DNA of 64,000 nt from Thiomicrorhabdus lithotrophica. Its GTDB lineage: Bacteria; Pseudomonadota; Gammaproteobacteria; Thiomicrospirales; Thiomicrospiraceae. Below, one piece after another: positions 18,619 to 27,599 of this stretch (within the stretch, counting starts at the first letter, position 1; each line of letters opens with the position of its first letter). The stretch is taken from assembly GCF_029201445.1 (NCBI RefSeq), contig NZ_CP102381.1, positions 310,001 to 374,000 of the forward strand, given 5' to 3'. The notes beneath the pieces are model-generated. The model made no database searches. It was not told the origin of the DNA and saw only the letters and a list, made by a program, of their open reading frames with translations. The position numbers and the translations under genes were made by a program.

Positions 18619-18626
18619 GAATTATT

Positions 18627-20570
18627 TTACTCATGAAGCGCGCTTGGTGCTCCGTAAAAATAGCCTTGAGAGTATTTAACACCTAATTCATTAAAGGCTT
18701 TTAATTGCTCTTCATTTTCAACTGCCATGGCAATGACATCAATATCTAAGCTATCCGCCAATTCACATAGGCTAGAAACATAGCTACGAGTTTGTTCATC
18801 GTTTTCGATGGCTTTACTAAATGCAGCATCAAGTTTGATATAGTCAGGACGCAAATCTTGCAGATACCGCACATTGCCCAGTCGTGTACCAAAGTGGTCA
18901 ATACCGATATTAATGCCGAACTTGCGTAAGTCAGCAATTAGCGGCCAAGCTTGTGCTTTTTGATCAGTAATTAAGTTTTCAGGGAGTTCAAAAGCAATCC
19001 GATGGGTTAGTTTTGCATTGCTGGCTAGAGTATGTAATAACGTACGCTGAAAGGTTTCGTCTTCCAGAACTGATTTTGAAAGGTTAATCGCCAGAATCAC
19101 TGAATCCAGGTGGGTTTTTAGATGCTGAATGACTAGATTGATTACCAGTTGGTCAATCTCTGAAGTTTTACGTAATTTTTCAACAGCGGGCATAAAATAG
19201 CCAGCTGAACGAATGGTGCCATCCGTGTCTTTAAGGCGAATGAATAACTCTTGATCATGAACTCTACGGTCAAGATTGTAAGCACTCTGCTGGAATAGAA
19301 TAAAACGTTTCTCATCAATAGCTTGAGTAAGAGTTTGTTCCCAAGATTCTGTTGGGCTTTGTTGATCTTGTTGAGTATTGTAGTAGTAGACGGTGTTCTG
19401 TCCTTGTTTTTCAGCTTGCTCAATAGCGAAATCTAAATTTCCAAGTAGTGGGCCGCGACTTTCTCCAGGTTGGTAGTCAGTATAAGCTAAAGAGATAGAA
19501 GTGGCGGCTTCAGCAGCGTCTAATGAAGTTAATATGGCTGGCATGGCTTGCGTTATTTGTTGGGTAGGTTTATCTATTTGCTGACCTACCAGGCCTGGTA
19601 AAACAGCGATTAATTCAGTGCCGTTTAAGCGTGCAAAAACACCTTTTTCATGATTTAAGTTAAGCTTCATTTCATCTGCAAGGGACTTCATTAGCTTGTC
19701 ACCCACTAAGTACCCAAATTGATCATTAAGCTCTTTGAGTTCTTTTACACGGATAAGGCAAATGATTCCAGCTGGAACATCCTCATTAGGATCAAGCAAG
19801 CTATCAACAATCATTTCAAAATGACGACGGTTGCTTAATTCAGTCACGCTGTCTTGATAAGCCATTTTTTGTAATTTTTCAGCGGTATTCGCATCTCTTT
19901 CAAACACGGTTTTGAGTTTGTTCACCATCGCATTCATGGCGCTGACCACTTGTCTAAACTCAATGGTTGAAGGCAGTTGATCTTGAATTAGGTATTCTTT
20001 TTTAACAATTGCTTCTGCCTGTTTTTCCATGTCTTTTAGAGGTTTAAGCATTAAGTTAAGTGTATAAATTACGATTAAAATAGCCGCTAATGCCGCAATG
20101 CCAAACCAGGCTAATAATGTTAAAGCGGTTTTCCAAAGCTCTGCATAAGCGTGGCCTGTGTGGCTGATTACGCTAAGCGAGCCGACAGGAATCCAGCCTG
20201 TTTGAACTAAGGCTTGAGCTTCGGGTGCCTCTAGTTGTATGGTGTTAATAAACCAATCTGGAACAGAGTCCATGGATTTACTGTTTGTTCTTTGATAGAG
20301 CGTAATTTGTTCCATATCGATTAAGCTAATGCTAGCGTAGTAACCACGATCAAAAACCGCATTAATCATAGTTTCCATGCTAGAAATGTCTTCTGGGTTT
20401 TCTATACTACTTAGAGATAAACCGAGTGAAGTGGCTGTGTCTTGAGCATGAGATTCTAATTGTGCTTGTAAGAAGTTCTTAGTGTTGTTCAAGTTTAAGG
20501 TAAAAGTCCCCAATAGCAGAATGAACACCATCGAAGCAATAAAGAGAATCATTTGTTTATTTAAACTCAT
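18627..20570 (-). CDS. lapD: LapD-type c-di-GMP receptor with degenerate GGDEF and EAL domains
   Basis: 647 aa inner-membrane protein: TM helix about 7-27, periplasmic sensor domain about 28-150, second TM about 150-172, HAMP about 172-225, GGDEF about 237-385 and EAL about 405-647. Both catalytic motifs are degenerate: RLNGTEL where RxGGDEF is expected, and FILFQQSAYNL / QELF in the EAL region, with DHFGT in place of DDFGT. This is the pattern of LapD, which binds c-di-GMP inside the cell and sequesters the periplasmic protease LapG. lapG lies just upstream, which strongly supports the call. Copy P5 of the palindrome is inside the GGDEF coding region. Confidence 0.93.
   Translation of the reverse strand: MSLNKQMILFIASMVFILLLGTFTLNLNNTKNFLQAQLESHAQDTATSLGLSLSSIENPEDISSMETMINAVFDRGYYASISLIDMEQITLYQRTNSKSMDSVPDWFINTIQLEAPEAQALVQTGWIPVGSLSVISHTGHAYAELWKTALTLLAWFGIAALAAILIVIYTLNLMLKPLKDMEKQAEAIVKKEYLIQDQLPSTIEFRQVVSAMNAMVNKLKTVFERDANTAEKLQKMAYQDSVTELSNRRHFEMIVDSLLDPNEDVPAGIICLIRVKELKELNDQFGYLVGDKLMKSLADEMKLNLNHEKGVFARLNGTELIAVLPGLVGQQIDKPTQQITQAMPAILTSLDAAEAATSISLAYTDYQPGESRGPLLGNLDFAIEQAEKQGQNTVYYYNTQQDQQSPTESWEQTLTQAIDEKRFILFQQSAYNLDRRVHDQELFIRLKDTDGTIRSAGYFMPAVEKLRKTSEIDQLVINLVIQHLKTHLDSVILAINLSKSVLEDETFQRTLLHTLASNAKLTHRIAFELPENLITDQKAQAWPLIADLRKFGINIGIDHFGTRLGNVRYLQDLRPDYIKLDAAFSKAIENDEQTRSYVSSLCELADSLDIDVIAMAVENEEQLKAFNELGVKYSQGYFYGAPSALHE
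19587..19600. repeat. Dispersed palindrome P5 (TACCAGGCCTGGTA)
   Basis: 14-bp perfect palindrome inside lapD. In the gene's frame it reads tta-cca-ggc-ctg-gta (L-P-G-L-V), the same frame as P6. Confidence 0.9.
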
Positions 20571-20686
20571 ACCTAAGTCCTTTGTAACACAGCGTATTGA
20601 GCTGTATTTTAGTCTAATTAATTTGTGTGAATGATATTTTCATTTCTTAAAAAGTGTACTCAATAAGTTGCAGAGTACCCAGTCTT

Positions 20687-21346
20687 CTAGTTGTCTAAAC
20701 GCTTTAGTAGGTTGTTCCAATTTTTTAATTTGGATGTCCCGCCCTTAACAGACCTACCTTTACCACGTTGTTTAGCTAACCAAAGCCCATCACCGTTAAA
20801 ACTGTAAATAGGCACTAAGTCTCTACGTTTCGTGGCTTTTAGTATTCTTTTATTAATGTTATCCAGTACTAGGGGGATAGACTTTGGGGTTTCAAAGTAC
20901 GTGAGAACCATGTGAGCTTGATTTAAGCGTATTGCTTTTACATAGGTAATGTAGAGTTTGTTTTCAGGTACGCCAAGTGCTTTAAGTGTGAAGTATTTAG
21001 CAATGGAGTAGTCTTCGCAGTCACCAGCATCCGTTGCTAAAAGTTCCAATGGTGTTGCCCAGTAGTCTTTCTGTTTCCAGTGGATAATGTCATCAACAAA
21101 GCGCACACGGTTAAAAAAATCATTTACTAACTTTAGTTTGTCTTGTTCAGATTCGTTTTGGTTTTTATCTATAAGTTCTTGCCATTGCACAAGGCGGTTT
21201 GCAGCAGGTGAGCCATATTGGGCTTGAGTTTTTTTGATTTCTTGTGGAGTAACCACTTTAGGAGAGTCGCCTGCAGTAACCCAAACAGCTGAAAATAGCG
21301 TTATAAGGCAAAACAAAAGGGTTTGTTTACGCAGTGAAATATTCAT
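20687..21346 (-). CDS. lapG: LapG periplasmic cysteine protease (transglutaminase-like)
   Basis: 219 aa with an N-terminal signal peptide ending near residue 25. Bacterial transglutaminase-like cysteine protease fold with a catalytic triad visible as Cys110 in DAGDCEDY, His145 in QAHMVL and Asp162 in LDNIN; spacing matches LapG. In the known system LapG cuts the N-terminus of the LapA adhesin and releases it from the surface unless c-di-GMP-loaded LapD holds the protease. It is followed 116 bp later by lapD. Confidence 0.93.
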   Translation of the reverse strand: MNISLRKQTLLFCLITLFSAVWVTAGDSPKVVTPQEIKKTQAQYGSPAANRLVQWQELIDKNQNESEQDKLKLVNDFFNRVRFVDDIIHWKQKDYWATPLELLATDAGDCEDYSIAKYFTLKALGVPENKLYITYVKAIRLNQAHMVLTYFETPKSIPLVLDNINKRILKATKRRDLVPIYSFNGDGLWLAKQRGKGRSVKGGTSKLKNWNNLLKRLDN

Positions 21347-21370
21347 GAACTAAGTTTATCGACTGCCAAA

Positions 21371-21400
21371 AATAAAGGCAACCAATTGGTTGCCTTTATT
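21371..21400 (-). terminator. 30-bp perfect palindrome, probable terminator after the ompA-like gene
   Basis: Perfect palindrome of two 15-bp arms (first arm AATAAAGGCAACCAA). In RNA it gives a stem AAAGGCAACC / GGTTGCCTTT with an AATT loop, followed by TATT. It lies between the ompA-like stop and the lapG start, both on the minus strand. Confidence 0.75.
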
Positions 21401-21427
21401 CTGTTTGAAAAGCATCATTTGTGAAAC

Positions 21428-22366
21428 TTATCTAACTAACATTTCAGTTGGAATGGTTAGTAAAGTATCAGATGGAAGTTCTGATTGTTGGATGATTTTC
21501 ATCTCAATTCTTCGGTTCTTCTGACGACCGTCAGCTGTTTTATTGTCCGCCACAGGTTCCATTTCTCCTTTACCGTTAATGTAAATTCGTTCAGAATCAA
21601 AGTTTAGCTGACCTTGTAAGAAGTCTTTTGTACTGTTTGCACGACGCCAAGATAGGCGCTCATTAAGCGAGGCTTTGCCTTGTGAGTCGGTATGTCCAGT
21701 GATTACAATCACTTCACCTTCTTTAAGTTCGCTTAACACGCCAGCATCGTGTTTTAATGTGTCAATTTGATTTGGGCGGATAGCATGCTCAAATGAATCG
21801 AAGATGATATTCGATAAAGCGATTGCTTTTGGCTGGCAACCATTCTTGTTAACGACAGCACCTGCTGGCGTATCAGGACATAAATCATCCGCATCGTTAA
21901 CACCATCTTTGTCGGCATCACCAATGGTCTTACAGCCTACTTCATCAACGGGTGTACCTTCTGGAGTACCTGGACATTGGTCTTTGCTGTCAAAGACGCC
22001 ATCGTTGTCTTCATCACCTTCACAGCCAAAACGATTTACTTTAACGCCTAGTGCTGTTCCAGGACATTGATCTAAGCGATCAAAAACGCCATCTTGATCG
22101 GTATCCAGTTCGCAGCCTTTGGAGTCAACACTTACATGCAAGATAGTATTTGGACAGTGATCGAGCTTGTCCTGAATGCCATCTTGGTCTAAATCCTTAT
22201 AAGCATTTTGTACAATGCCAGCATCTCGGCTTGGAATGCTTTTTAAGGCTTCAGTTTCTTGTCCAGCTGGATTGTAATCTAAAGGGATAGGTTTAGTTTC
22301 GTCTGCTTGAGCAGGACTAAAAAAAGTGACTAAACTTAATGCTAGAAAGGCGTTGAAGTGTTTCAT
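21428..22366 (-). CDS. OmpA-family protein with calcium-binding (thrombospondin type 3) repeats
   Basis: 312 aa from the ATG at 22366; a TTG 15 bases further upstream is in frame but less likely, because the ATG gives a clean signal peptide (MKHFNAFLALSLVTFF, cut near AQA). Residues about 45-165 hold four D-x-D-x-D-G type repeats (DQDGIQDKLDHCP, DQDGVFDRLDQCP and so on), with paired cysteines between them. The C-terminal OmpA domain (about 180-290; ITGHTDSQGKASLN) anchors to peptidoglycan. OmpA-like genes next to lapG/lapD are seen in other genomes, so a role in surface attachment is plausible. Confidence 0.9.
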   Translation of the reverse strand: MKHFNAFLALSLVTFFSPAQADETKPIPLDYNPAGQETEALKSIPSRDAGIVQNAYKDLDQDGIQDKLDHCPNTILHVSVDSKGCELDTDQDGVFDRLDQCPGTALGVKVNRFGCEGDEDNDGVFDSKDQCPGTPEGTPVDEVGCKTIGDADKDGVNDADDLCPDTPAGAVVNKNGCQPKAIALSNIIFDSFEHAIRPNQIDTLKHDAGVLSELKEGEVIVITGHTDSQGKASLNERLSWRRANSTKDFLQGQLNFDSERIYINGKGEMEPVADNKTADGRQKNRRIEMKIIQQSELPSDTLLTIPTEMLVR

Positions 22367-22456
22367 ATTTCTTTTTCTCAATATAAAGTTGAGTGGAAGG
22401 TTTATTTAATGACTAATCATACACTTTTTTTAAATGTGGATAACAGGAAAAACACG

Positions 22457-22496
22457 AAAAAACACTAGCTTTGAATGTGTGGTTCAAAGGCGCTAG
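22457..22496 (-). terminator. Terminator after the iron alcohol dehydrogenase gene
   Basis: Stem CTAGC-TTTGAA / TTCAAAG-GCGCTAG (22465-22496, with a small bulge) overlapping the stop codon. It is followed on the minus strand by a six-T run (22457-22462). Confidence 0.65.
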
Positions 22497-23683
22497 ATAG
22501 CTTGTAACAATGCCTCGATAAGTTGAGAATCCTCTAAAATAACAGAGTTACCTAACATGCTTCCACTTCTGCAATTGGCAATAACAGGTGATATGTTTTC
22601 GGCGGTTAATCCGTATTGTCCTAAGCCTAAAGGGGTATATTTTTCGGCATAATCGTTTAATAGAGTTACCAGGCCTGGTAATAATGACTTGTCAGCTTGG
22701 TTTGGATTAAGCATCTGGCTGACTTGCTGATATTTTATTAAGGTAGTGTTTGCATGGGCACTTTTTTCTTGTTGCAAGCTATGAATGTTGGCTTGTGTGA
22801 TTGGTGCAAGTAGGCGTGCGCAAACAATGCCGTGTGGTGCATCAAAAAATGCGCCAATTGGACCCGCTAAACCATGAACCGCTCCAAGTCCAGAATTGGC
22901 TAAGGTAGTACCAGATAGTGATGCTGCTAGCATTAAATTACTATAACCGGCTTTTTGATGTTCTGTATTAGGGCTATTAATGTCTTCAAAAGCGCCTTTA
23001 AAAAGAGTCATTCCCTGCCAGGCTAGCGCATCCGTAATTGGGTTTGGATTTAACGTTGTGTAGGATTCTAGTAATTGAGTAAACGCATCCATACCTGTTG
23101 AATACAAAACCTCTTTTGGACAGCTAACCAGTAATTCAGGGTCTAACCAGGCTTCTTTAGCCAAAAGTTTGTTGTCACGAAACGACTTCTTGAATTGACC
23201 AATGCGAGATAAAACGGCATTTTTAGTGGTTTCACTTCCTGTTCCAGCGGTAGTTGGGATGGCTATAAAAGGGCAGGTTTCCACGTGAAACTTTTTGCCA
23301 GCCCCAACACCCTCTAAATAGTCCATAACCGAAGTTTGGCTTGGAATTAAACCTGCAATCGCTTTAGCTGCATCTAAGACACTTCCTCCCCCTAAACCAA
23401 TCACTATGTTGGTGTCTGTGTCACATTGGATAACGATTTCATCGACCACTTCTGGAGAAGGTTCACCTGAGACAACAAAATGTTTAATCTGTGATGTTGA
23501 TTTGATGGTTTGATAAAGCTCGTCAGCAAACTCGCCTGGATTAGCGAGCGTTTTGCCGGATACTAAAACGATTTTATTGTGATTAAGGTTTTGTAGGTTT
23601 TGAATGAGTTGGTGACGAATCCCCCAACCAAAATGAATGTGTGGCATTGGAGCAAATTCAAAAGGCTTGATTGGGTTTGTCAT
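22493..23683 (-). CDS. Iron-containing alcohol dehydrogenase
   Basis: 396 aa group III (iron) ADH, NAD(P)-dependent. The nucleotide-binding GLGGGSVLDAAKAIAG and TTAGTGSE motifs are present, followed by the metal-binding signature around HGLAGPIGAFFDAPHG. Substrate cannot be told from sequence. It starts 29 bases after the rep stop and is probably cotranscribed with rep. Copy P6 of the palindrome lies near the 3' end of the gene, read L-P-G-L-V-T. Confidence 0.9.
   Translation of the reverse strand: MTNPIKPFEFAPMPHIHFGWGIRHQLIQNLQNLNHNKIVLVSGKTLANPGEFADELYQTIKSTSQIKHFVVSGEPSPEVVDEIVIQCDTDTNIVIGLGGGSVLDAAKAIAGLIPSQTSVMDYLEGVGAGKKFHVETCPFIAIPTTAGTGSETTKNAVLSRIGQFKKSFRDNKLLAKEAWLDPELLVSCPKEVLYSTGMDAFTQLLESYTTLNPNPITDALAWQGMTLFKGAFEDINSPNTEHQKAGYSNLMLAASLSGTTLANSGLGAVHGLAGPIGAFFDAPHGIVCARLLAPITQANIHSLQQEKSAHANTTLIKYQQVSQMLNPNQADKSLLPGLVTLLNDYAEKYTPLGLGQYGLTAENISPVIANCRSGSMLGNSVILEDSQLIEALLQAI
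22666..22681. repeat. Dispersed palindrome P6 (TTACCAGGCCTGGTAA)
   Basis: 16-bp perfect palindrome equal to the family consensus, inside the iron alcohol dehydrogenase gene. In frame: tta-cca-ggc-ctg-gta (L-P-G-L-V). Confidence 0.92.
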
Positions 23684-23712
23684 ATTTAATCCAAGTTTAT
23701 TAAAGGTTAAGG

Positions 23713-25746
23713 CTAGTCTTTTTTAAGAAACGATTTCAAGTTGGCGATATGGGCGTTACCTGTTTCCAGCTGTTCTTCTTTAGAAACTACCACACCTGGT
23801 TTTCCTTCCCATTGCAGAGACTCTGACGGTAGTTCTTCTAAAAATCGACTTGGCTCACAGCGCATGTCTTCACCATATTTTCTACGCTTGGTGGCGTAAG
23901 TCATGGTTAAAGAGCGTTGTGCTCGGGTAATACCTACATAGGCTAAACGACGTTCTTCTTCCAGGCCTGGTGACTCTAGATTTTGTTTGTGTGGCAGTAA
24001 TTCTTCTTCCATACCAATTAAAAAGACATGTGGAAACTCTAAACCTTTAGAGGCGTGCAAAGTCATTAGGCTGACCATGTCATGATCGTTTTCGGATTCA
24101 TTACGTTCCATCATATCCATTAATGCCATATGGGTCACAATGGTTTCTAAGCGTTTTTCTTCGCCATCTTGTTCCAGTGCTTTTTTAACAATACGTTCAA
24201 TCCATAAAATCAGATCGCGTACATTGTTAATGCGGCGCTCAGCGGTTTTTGGGTTGCTTGAGTTTTCATGAATCCAGTTATCGTATTCGATTTTTTCAAC
24301 CAATTGACGTACAAAAGAGGGAACTTCTTCGCCTTGTGCACTGTCTGCTTCTTGCATCCAGCTGAGTAATTGGTCGCCAAAATGCTGAACACGTTTTAGC
24401 GCTTTATCAGACAAAATAGTGGTTAAACCAAACTCTTGTGTCGCCTCAAATAAGCTGATGTCACGGCCTGTTGCATAGGTCGCTAATTTTTCTAAAGTGG
24501 ATGCACCGATTTCTCGTCTTGGAGTGTTCACAATTCGTAAGAAAGCGGCATCATCATCTGGGTTAACAATAATGCGCAAGTAACTCATGATATCTTTGAT
24601 TTCGGCATGGTCAAAAAAGGATTTACCACCTGAAATAACATATTGAATATTTTGTTCACGCAGGGCGCGTTCCATTAAACGAGCTTGGTGATTACCACGA
24701 TATAAAATAGCGTAATCGCGGTTTTTGGTTTTGTATTTAAACTTATGCACAATAATTTCTGAAACCACACGTTCAACTTCTTGGTTTTCATTGGCGCAGG
24801 CAATGACTCTTAAAGGATCACCTGCACCCATATCACTCCATAGCGTTTTTTCAAATACGTGTGGATTATTGGCGATAAGTTGGTTAGCTGATTTAAGAAT
24901 TCGGTTGGTTGAGCGATAGTTTTGCTCAAGTTTAATCAGTTCTAATGCGGGAAAGTCTTCTTTAAGCATGGCCAAGTTTTCAGGCTGTGCACCACGCCAA
25001 GCGTAAATAGATTGGTCATCATCTCCAACCACGGTAAAGCGTGCCTGTACGCCTACTAATTGTTTCACTAAGGCGTATTGCGCCGCATTGGTGTCTTGAT
25101 ATTCATCTACCAATAAATAACGCACTTTATTTTGCCACTTTTGCAAAATCTCAGGGTTTTTGGTAAAGAGTTTTACAGGAAGGCCAATCAGGTCATCAAA
25201 GTCGACCGCATTGTAAGCTTTTAATTGTTTTTGGTAGGCCTGGTAGAGAATAGCCCGTGCTTTATCTTGCGCATCTTCTGCTTTATTAATGGCGTCTTCT
25301 GGGCTGATGTGCGCATTTTTCCAGTTTGAAATATCCCACTGCACACCATCTAACACTTCAGGATCTAATGTCTGTTTGTGCATCAGCTCTTTTAGAATTT
25401 GCCCACTATCTGCGGCATCCATAATCGAAAAGTTAGACTTATAACCCAGAGCTTTATATTCGCGGCGAATGATATTTAAGCCCAGGTTATGAAAGGTAGA
25501 AACGTTTAAACCAGTCGTGTTCTCATTTTTGAGCAGTTTGGTAACGCGCTCTTTCATCTCTTTAGCGGATTTATTGGTAAAGGTTACCGCGTAAATATTA
25601 TGAGATTTAACGTCGCATTTACGAATTAAATAGGCAATCTTTTCGGTAATTACACGTGTTTTACCCGAGCCAGCACCAGCTAATACCAGGGCGGGGGTGT
25701 CTATGTGTTTTACGGCTTTTTGCTGTCTATCGTTTAAACTGTGCAT
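23713..25746 (-). CDS. rep: ATP-dependent DNA helicase Rep
   Basis: 677 aa SF1A 3'-5' helicase that helps replication forks pass protein roadblocks. Walker A AGAGSGKT at 23-30, Walker B LVDEYQDTN, motif III VGDDDQSIYAWRGA, and the C-terminal motifs VSLMTLHASKGLEFPHVFLIG and RRLAYVGITRAQ. Length and the DDDQ form fit Rep better than UvrD (usually about 720 aa). Divergent from the methyltransferase gene. Copy P7 of the palindrome lies between the last two motifs, read S-P-G-L-E. Confidence 0.93.
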   Translation of the reverse strand: MHSLNDRQQKAVKHIDTPALVLAGAGSGKTRVITEKIAYLIRKCDVKSHNIYAVTFTNKSAKEMKERVTKLLKNENTTGLNVSTFHNLGLNIIRREYKALGYKSNFSIMDAADSGQILKELMHKQTLDPEVLDGVQWDISNWKNAHISPEDAINKAEDAQDKARAILYQAYQKQLKAYNAVDFDDLIGLPVKLFTKNPEILQKWQNKVRYLLVDEYQDTNAAQYALVKQLVGVQARFTVVGDDDQSIYAWRGAQPENLAMLKEDFPALELIKLEQNYRSTNRILKSANQLIANNPHVFEKTLWSDMGAGDPLRVIACANENQEVERVVSEIIVHKFKYKTKNRDYAILYRGNHQARLMERALREQNIQYVISGGKSFFDHAEIKDIMSYLRIIVNPDDDAAFLRIVNTPRREIGASTLEKLATYATGRDISLFEATQEFGLTTILSDKALKRVQHFGDQLLSWMQEADSAQGEEVPSFVRQLVEKIEYDNWIHENSSNPKTAERRINNVRDLILWIERIVKKALEQDGEEKRLETIVTHMALMDMMERNESENDHDMVSLMTLHASKGLEFPHVFLIGMEEELLPHKQNLESPGLEEERRLAYVGITRAQRSLTMTYATKRRKYGEDMRCEPSRFLEELPSESLQWEGKPGVVVSKEEQLETGNAHIANLKSFLKKD
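23961..23970. repeat. Dispersed palindrome P7 (CCAGGCCTGG core)
   Basis: 10-bp core inside rep, one arm extended (CCAGGCCTGGTGA). In frame: tca-cca-ggc-ctg-gaa (S-P-G-L-E). Confidence 0.8.
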
Positions 25747-25851
25747 GAGTTTTGAATATTTACTTCTTGAGATTACGCTTTTTAAATTAGCGATGGTATA
25801 AAAGGTACAATATGATAATTCAAATTGAACAGAATTACTTTGGGAAATATC

Positions 25852-26436
25852 GTGGCAACAATCGAAGAATTAAAACAAGACCTACATATCCAAGCAAACT
25901 TAGCAGGAAAAGATCTGCGGTTTGCTACTACATGGGGGATTTTCAGTCCTAGAGAAATTGATTCAGGAACTGATCTTTTTCTAAAATATTTAGAAATAAA
26001 AGAGGATGAAGTTGCTTTGGATATCGGTTGTGGCTACGGGCCTATTGGTTTAGCGATTGCGGCCAATGCGCCAAAAGGTCAAGTGCATATGGTGGATAAG
26101 GATTTTGTAGCGGTGGATTACTCTAATAAGAACGCTAAGTTAAATAATTTGGCCAATGCGCAGGCCTATTTATCAAATGGATTAAGTGCTGTTCCTAAAG
26201 ATATTCAGTTTACAACGGTGGTTTCCAATATTCCCGCCAAGGTGGGTAAAGAGATGTTGAGTATTATGTTGCATGATGTACATAAGCAGTTGGCGCCAGG
26301 CGGACAATTTGTGGTGGTGACCATTAATGGTTTACGGCAGTATATGAAGCGTAACTTTATGGAAGTCTTTGGTAATTACGATAAAGTTAAGCAAGGTAAG
26401 GATTACACGATTTCACGTTGTGTGAAAGAGTCTTAA
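25852..26436 (+). CDS. Class I SAM-dependent methyltransferase (RsmC/MTS-like)
   Basis: 194 aa from a GTG at 25852 preceded by GGGAAAT; an in-frame TTG at 25825 would add nine residues. Rossmann methyltransferase with motif I DIGCGYGPIG at about 57-66, an acidic motif II (MVDKD), and VVSNIPA where the MTS family normally has N-P-P-[FY]. RsmC/RlmG relatives methylate guanine N2 in rRNA; the changed motif IV makes the substrate uncertain. The last segment (TINGLRQYMKRNFMEVFGNY) is typical of this family. Confidence 0.8.
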   Translation: MATIEELKQDLHIQANLAGKDLRFATTWGIFSPREIDSGTDLFLKYLEIKEDEVALDIGCGYGPIGLAIAANAPKGQVHMVDKDFVAVDYSNKNAKLNNLANAQAYLSNGLSAVPKDIQFTTVVSNIPAKVGKEMLSIMLHDVHKQLAPGGQFVVVTINGLRQYMKRNFMEVFGNYDKVKQGKDYTISRCVKES

Positions 26437-26464
26437 GAATCCGTTAGAATAGTTACAAAATTAG

Positions 26465-26484
26465 AGTTACCAGGCCTGGTAACT
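26465..26484. repeat. Dispersed palindrome P8, the longest copy (20 bp)
   Basis: AGTTACCAGGCCTGGTAACT, perfect over 20 bp, between the methyltransferase stop and the Tim44-like gene, 36 bp upstream of the latter's start. Confidence 0.93.
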
Positions 26485-26519
26485 TAAAAAATTAGAATTT
26501 ACAGTTTTAGGAGTTATGC

Positions 26520-27521
26520 GTGAAGTCGCTATTTAATTTAAGTCTTTCAAAAATGAGTATTCAACCCAGCCTTGTTGTTTTAATTGCCTTAATGTTTGGC
26601 ATGCTATCGGTTTCGCATGTTGCTGAAGCGAAGCGTTTTGGTATGGGAAAAAGCATGGGGTATAACAAGCAAGTAGCACCTAAATCTTATAATAAAACAC
26701 CAACCGCACCTAAAGCAGCACCAGCTAGTGCAGCGCCTAAAGCAGGTGCTTCAGGTCGTCCTGCTTCTGGTGCTTCAAAGTGGTTAGGGCCTTTAGCGGG
26801 TTTAGCCGCAGGGGGTTTATTAGCGGCTATGATTTTTGGTGATGGTTTTGAAAGTCTGCAGATATTTGATATTTTGTTATTTGCTCTAATCGCCTTTGTT
26901 TTATTTAAATTGTTTACACGCAAAGTTCAAAACAATTCTCAGCAAGCTTATCAATCTGCCTACGCAGAACAGGATAGACAGCAAGAAGTTAATCGCTCTC
27001 AACAGCAAGCCGCTTACCGTCAAACTCAACAAGAAGCACCAGTGAATCCAGCAAATAATGGTGGTTCTATCTTTGGTGCCGATTTAGAAGACGGTGTCGG
27101 TCAAGGCGTGAGTGATAATGCTCAGTACTTAAATGAAATTCCGGCTTGGTTTGATGAGGAAGGTTTTGTTGATGGCGCTAAATCGCATTTTATGGCGTTA
27201 CAAAAAGCTTGGGATAATGTCGATTTATCTGAGATTGAATCTTACTGTACACCGGATTTGTTTGCGGCACTTCAACAAGAATTACGTGGTGTTCAAGCGG
27301 GCGATAATCATACCGTTGTGGATACATTAGATGCAGAGATTGCTACCATGGCGGTAGATGGTGAGTACTTTGTAGTGAGCATGCGCTTTACTGGCTTTAT
27401 TCAAGAAGATGCTGTTCAGGGGGCTCATGCATTCAGTGAAATTTGGCATATTCGTCGTTTAGCAAATGATGAAGGTAATTGGCAAGTTGCTGGTATTCAA
27501 CAGGTTAATGGTTCGTTATAA
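26520..27521 (+). CDS. Tim44-like domain membrane protein
   Basis: 333 aa with a GTG start chosen because TAGGAG lies 5 bases upstream; the ATG at 26516 is out of frame and stops after six codons. N-terminal signal or anchor helix (about 12-37), an Ala/Pro/Ser-rich linker, a hydrophobic segment (about 85-135), a Gln-rich linker, and a C-terminal Tim44-like domain (about 205-330; WFDEEGFVDGAKSHFMALQKAW). Bacterial Tim44-like proteins are membrane-associated with unknown role. The palindrome P8 sits in its promoter region. Confidence 0.8.
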   Translation: MKSLFNLSLSKMSIQPSLVVLIALMFGMLSVSHVAEAKRFGMGKSMGYNKQVAPKSYNKTPTAPKAAPASAAPKAGASGRPASGASKWLGPLAGLAAGGLLAAMIFGDGFESLQIFDILLFALIAFVLFKLFTRKVQNNSQQAYQSAYAEQDRQQEVNRSQQQAAYRQTQQEAPVNPANNGGSIFGADLEDGVGQGVSDNAQYLNEIPAWFDEEGFVDGAKSHFMALQKAWDNVDLSEIESYCTPDLFAALQQELRGVQAGDNHTVVDTLDAEIATMAVDGEYFVVSMRFTGFIQEDAVQGAHAFSEIWHIRRLANDEGNWQVAGIQQVNGSL

Positions 27522-27599
27522 TCAAATTCATTAACAGAAAAAATACCCGTTTTGGGCTTAAAGTCACTTATTAAAACTTTATAAAAATCGAGGTAATGT

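Larger units (their letters stand above)
18277..18626. other. 350-bp intergenic region upstream of lapB with two inverted repeats
   Basis: AT-rich, and should hold the lapB promoter. Two dyads are visible: AATATGA / TCATATT with a 4-nt gap at 18322-18339, and TTAATTAT / ATAATTAA with a 7-nt gap at 18385-18407. Either could be an operator. At the low-coordinate end is the lapD terminator. Confidence 0.55.
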
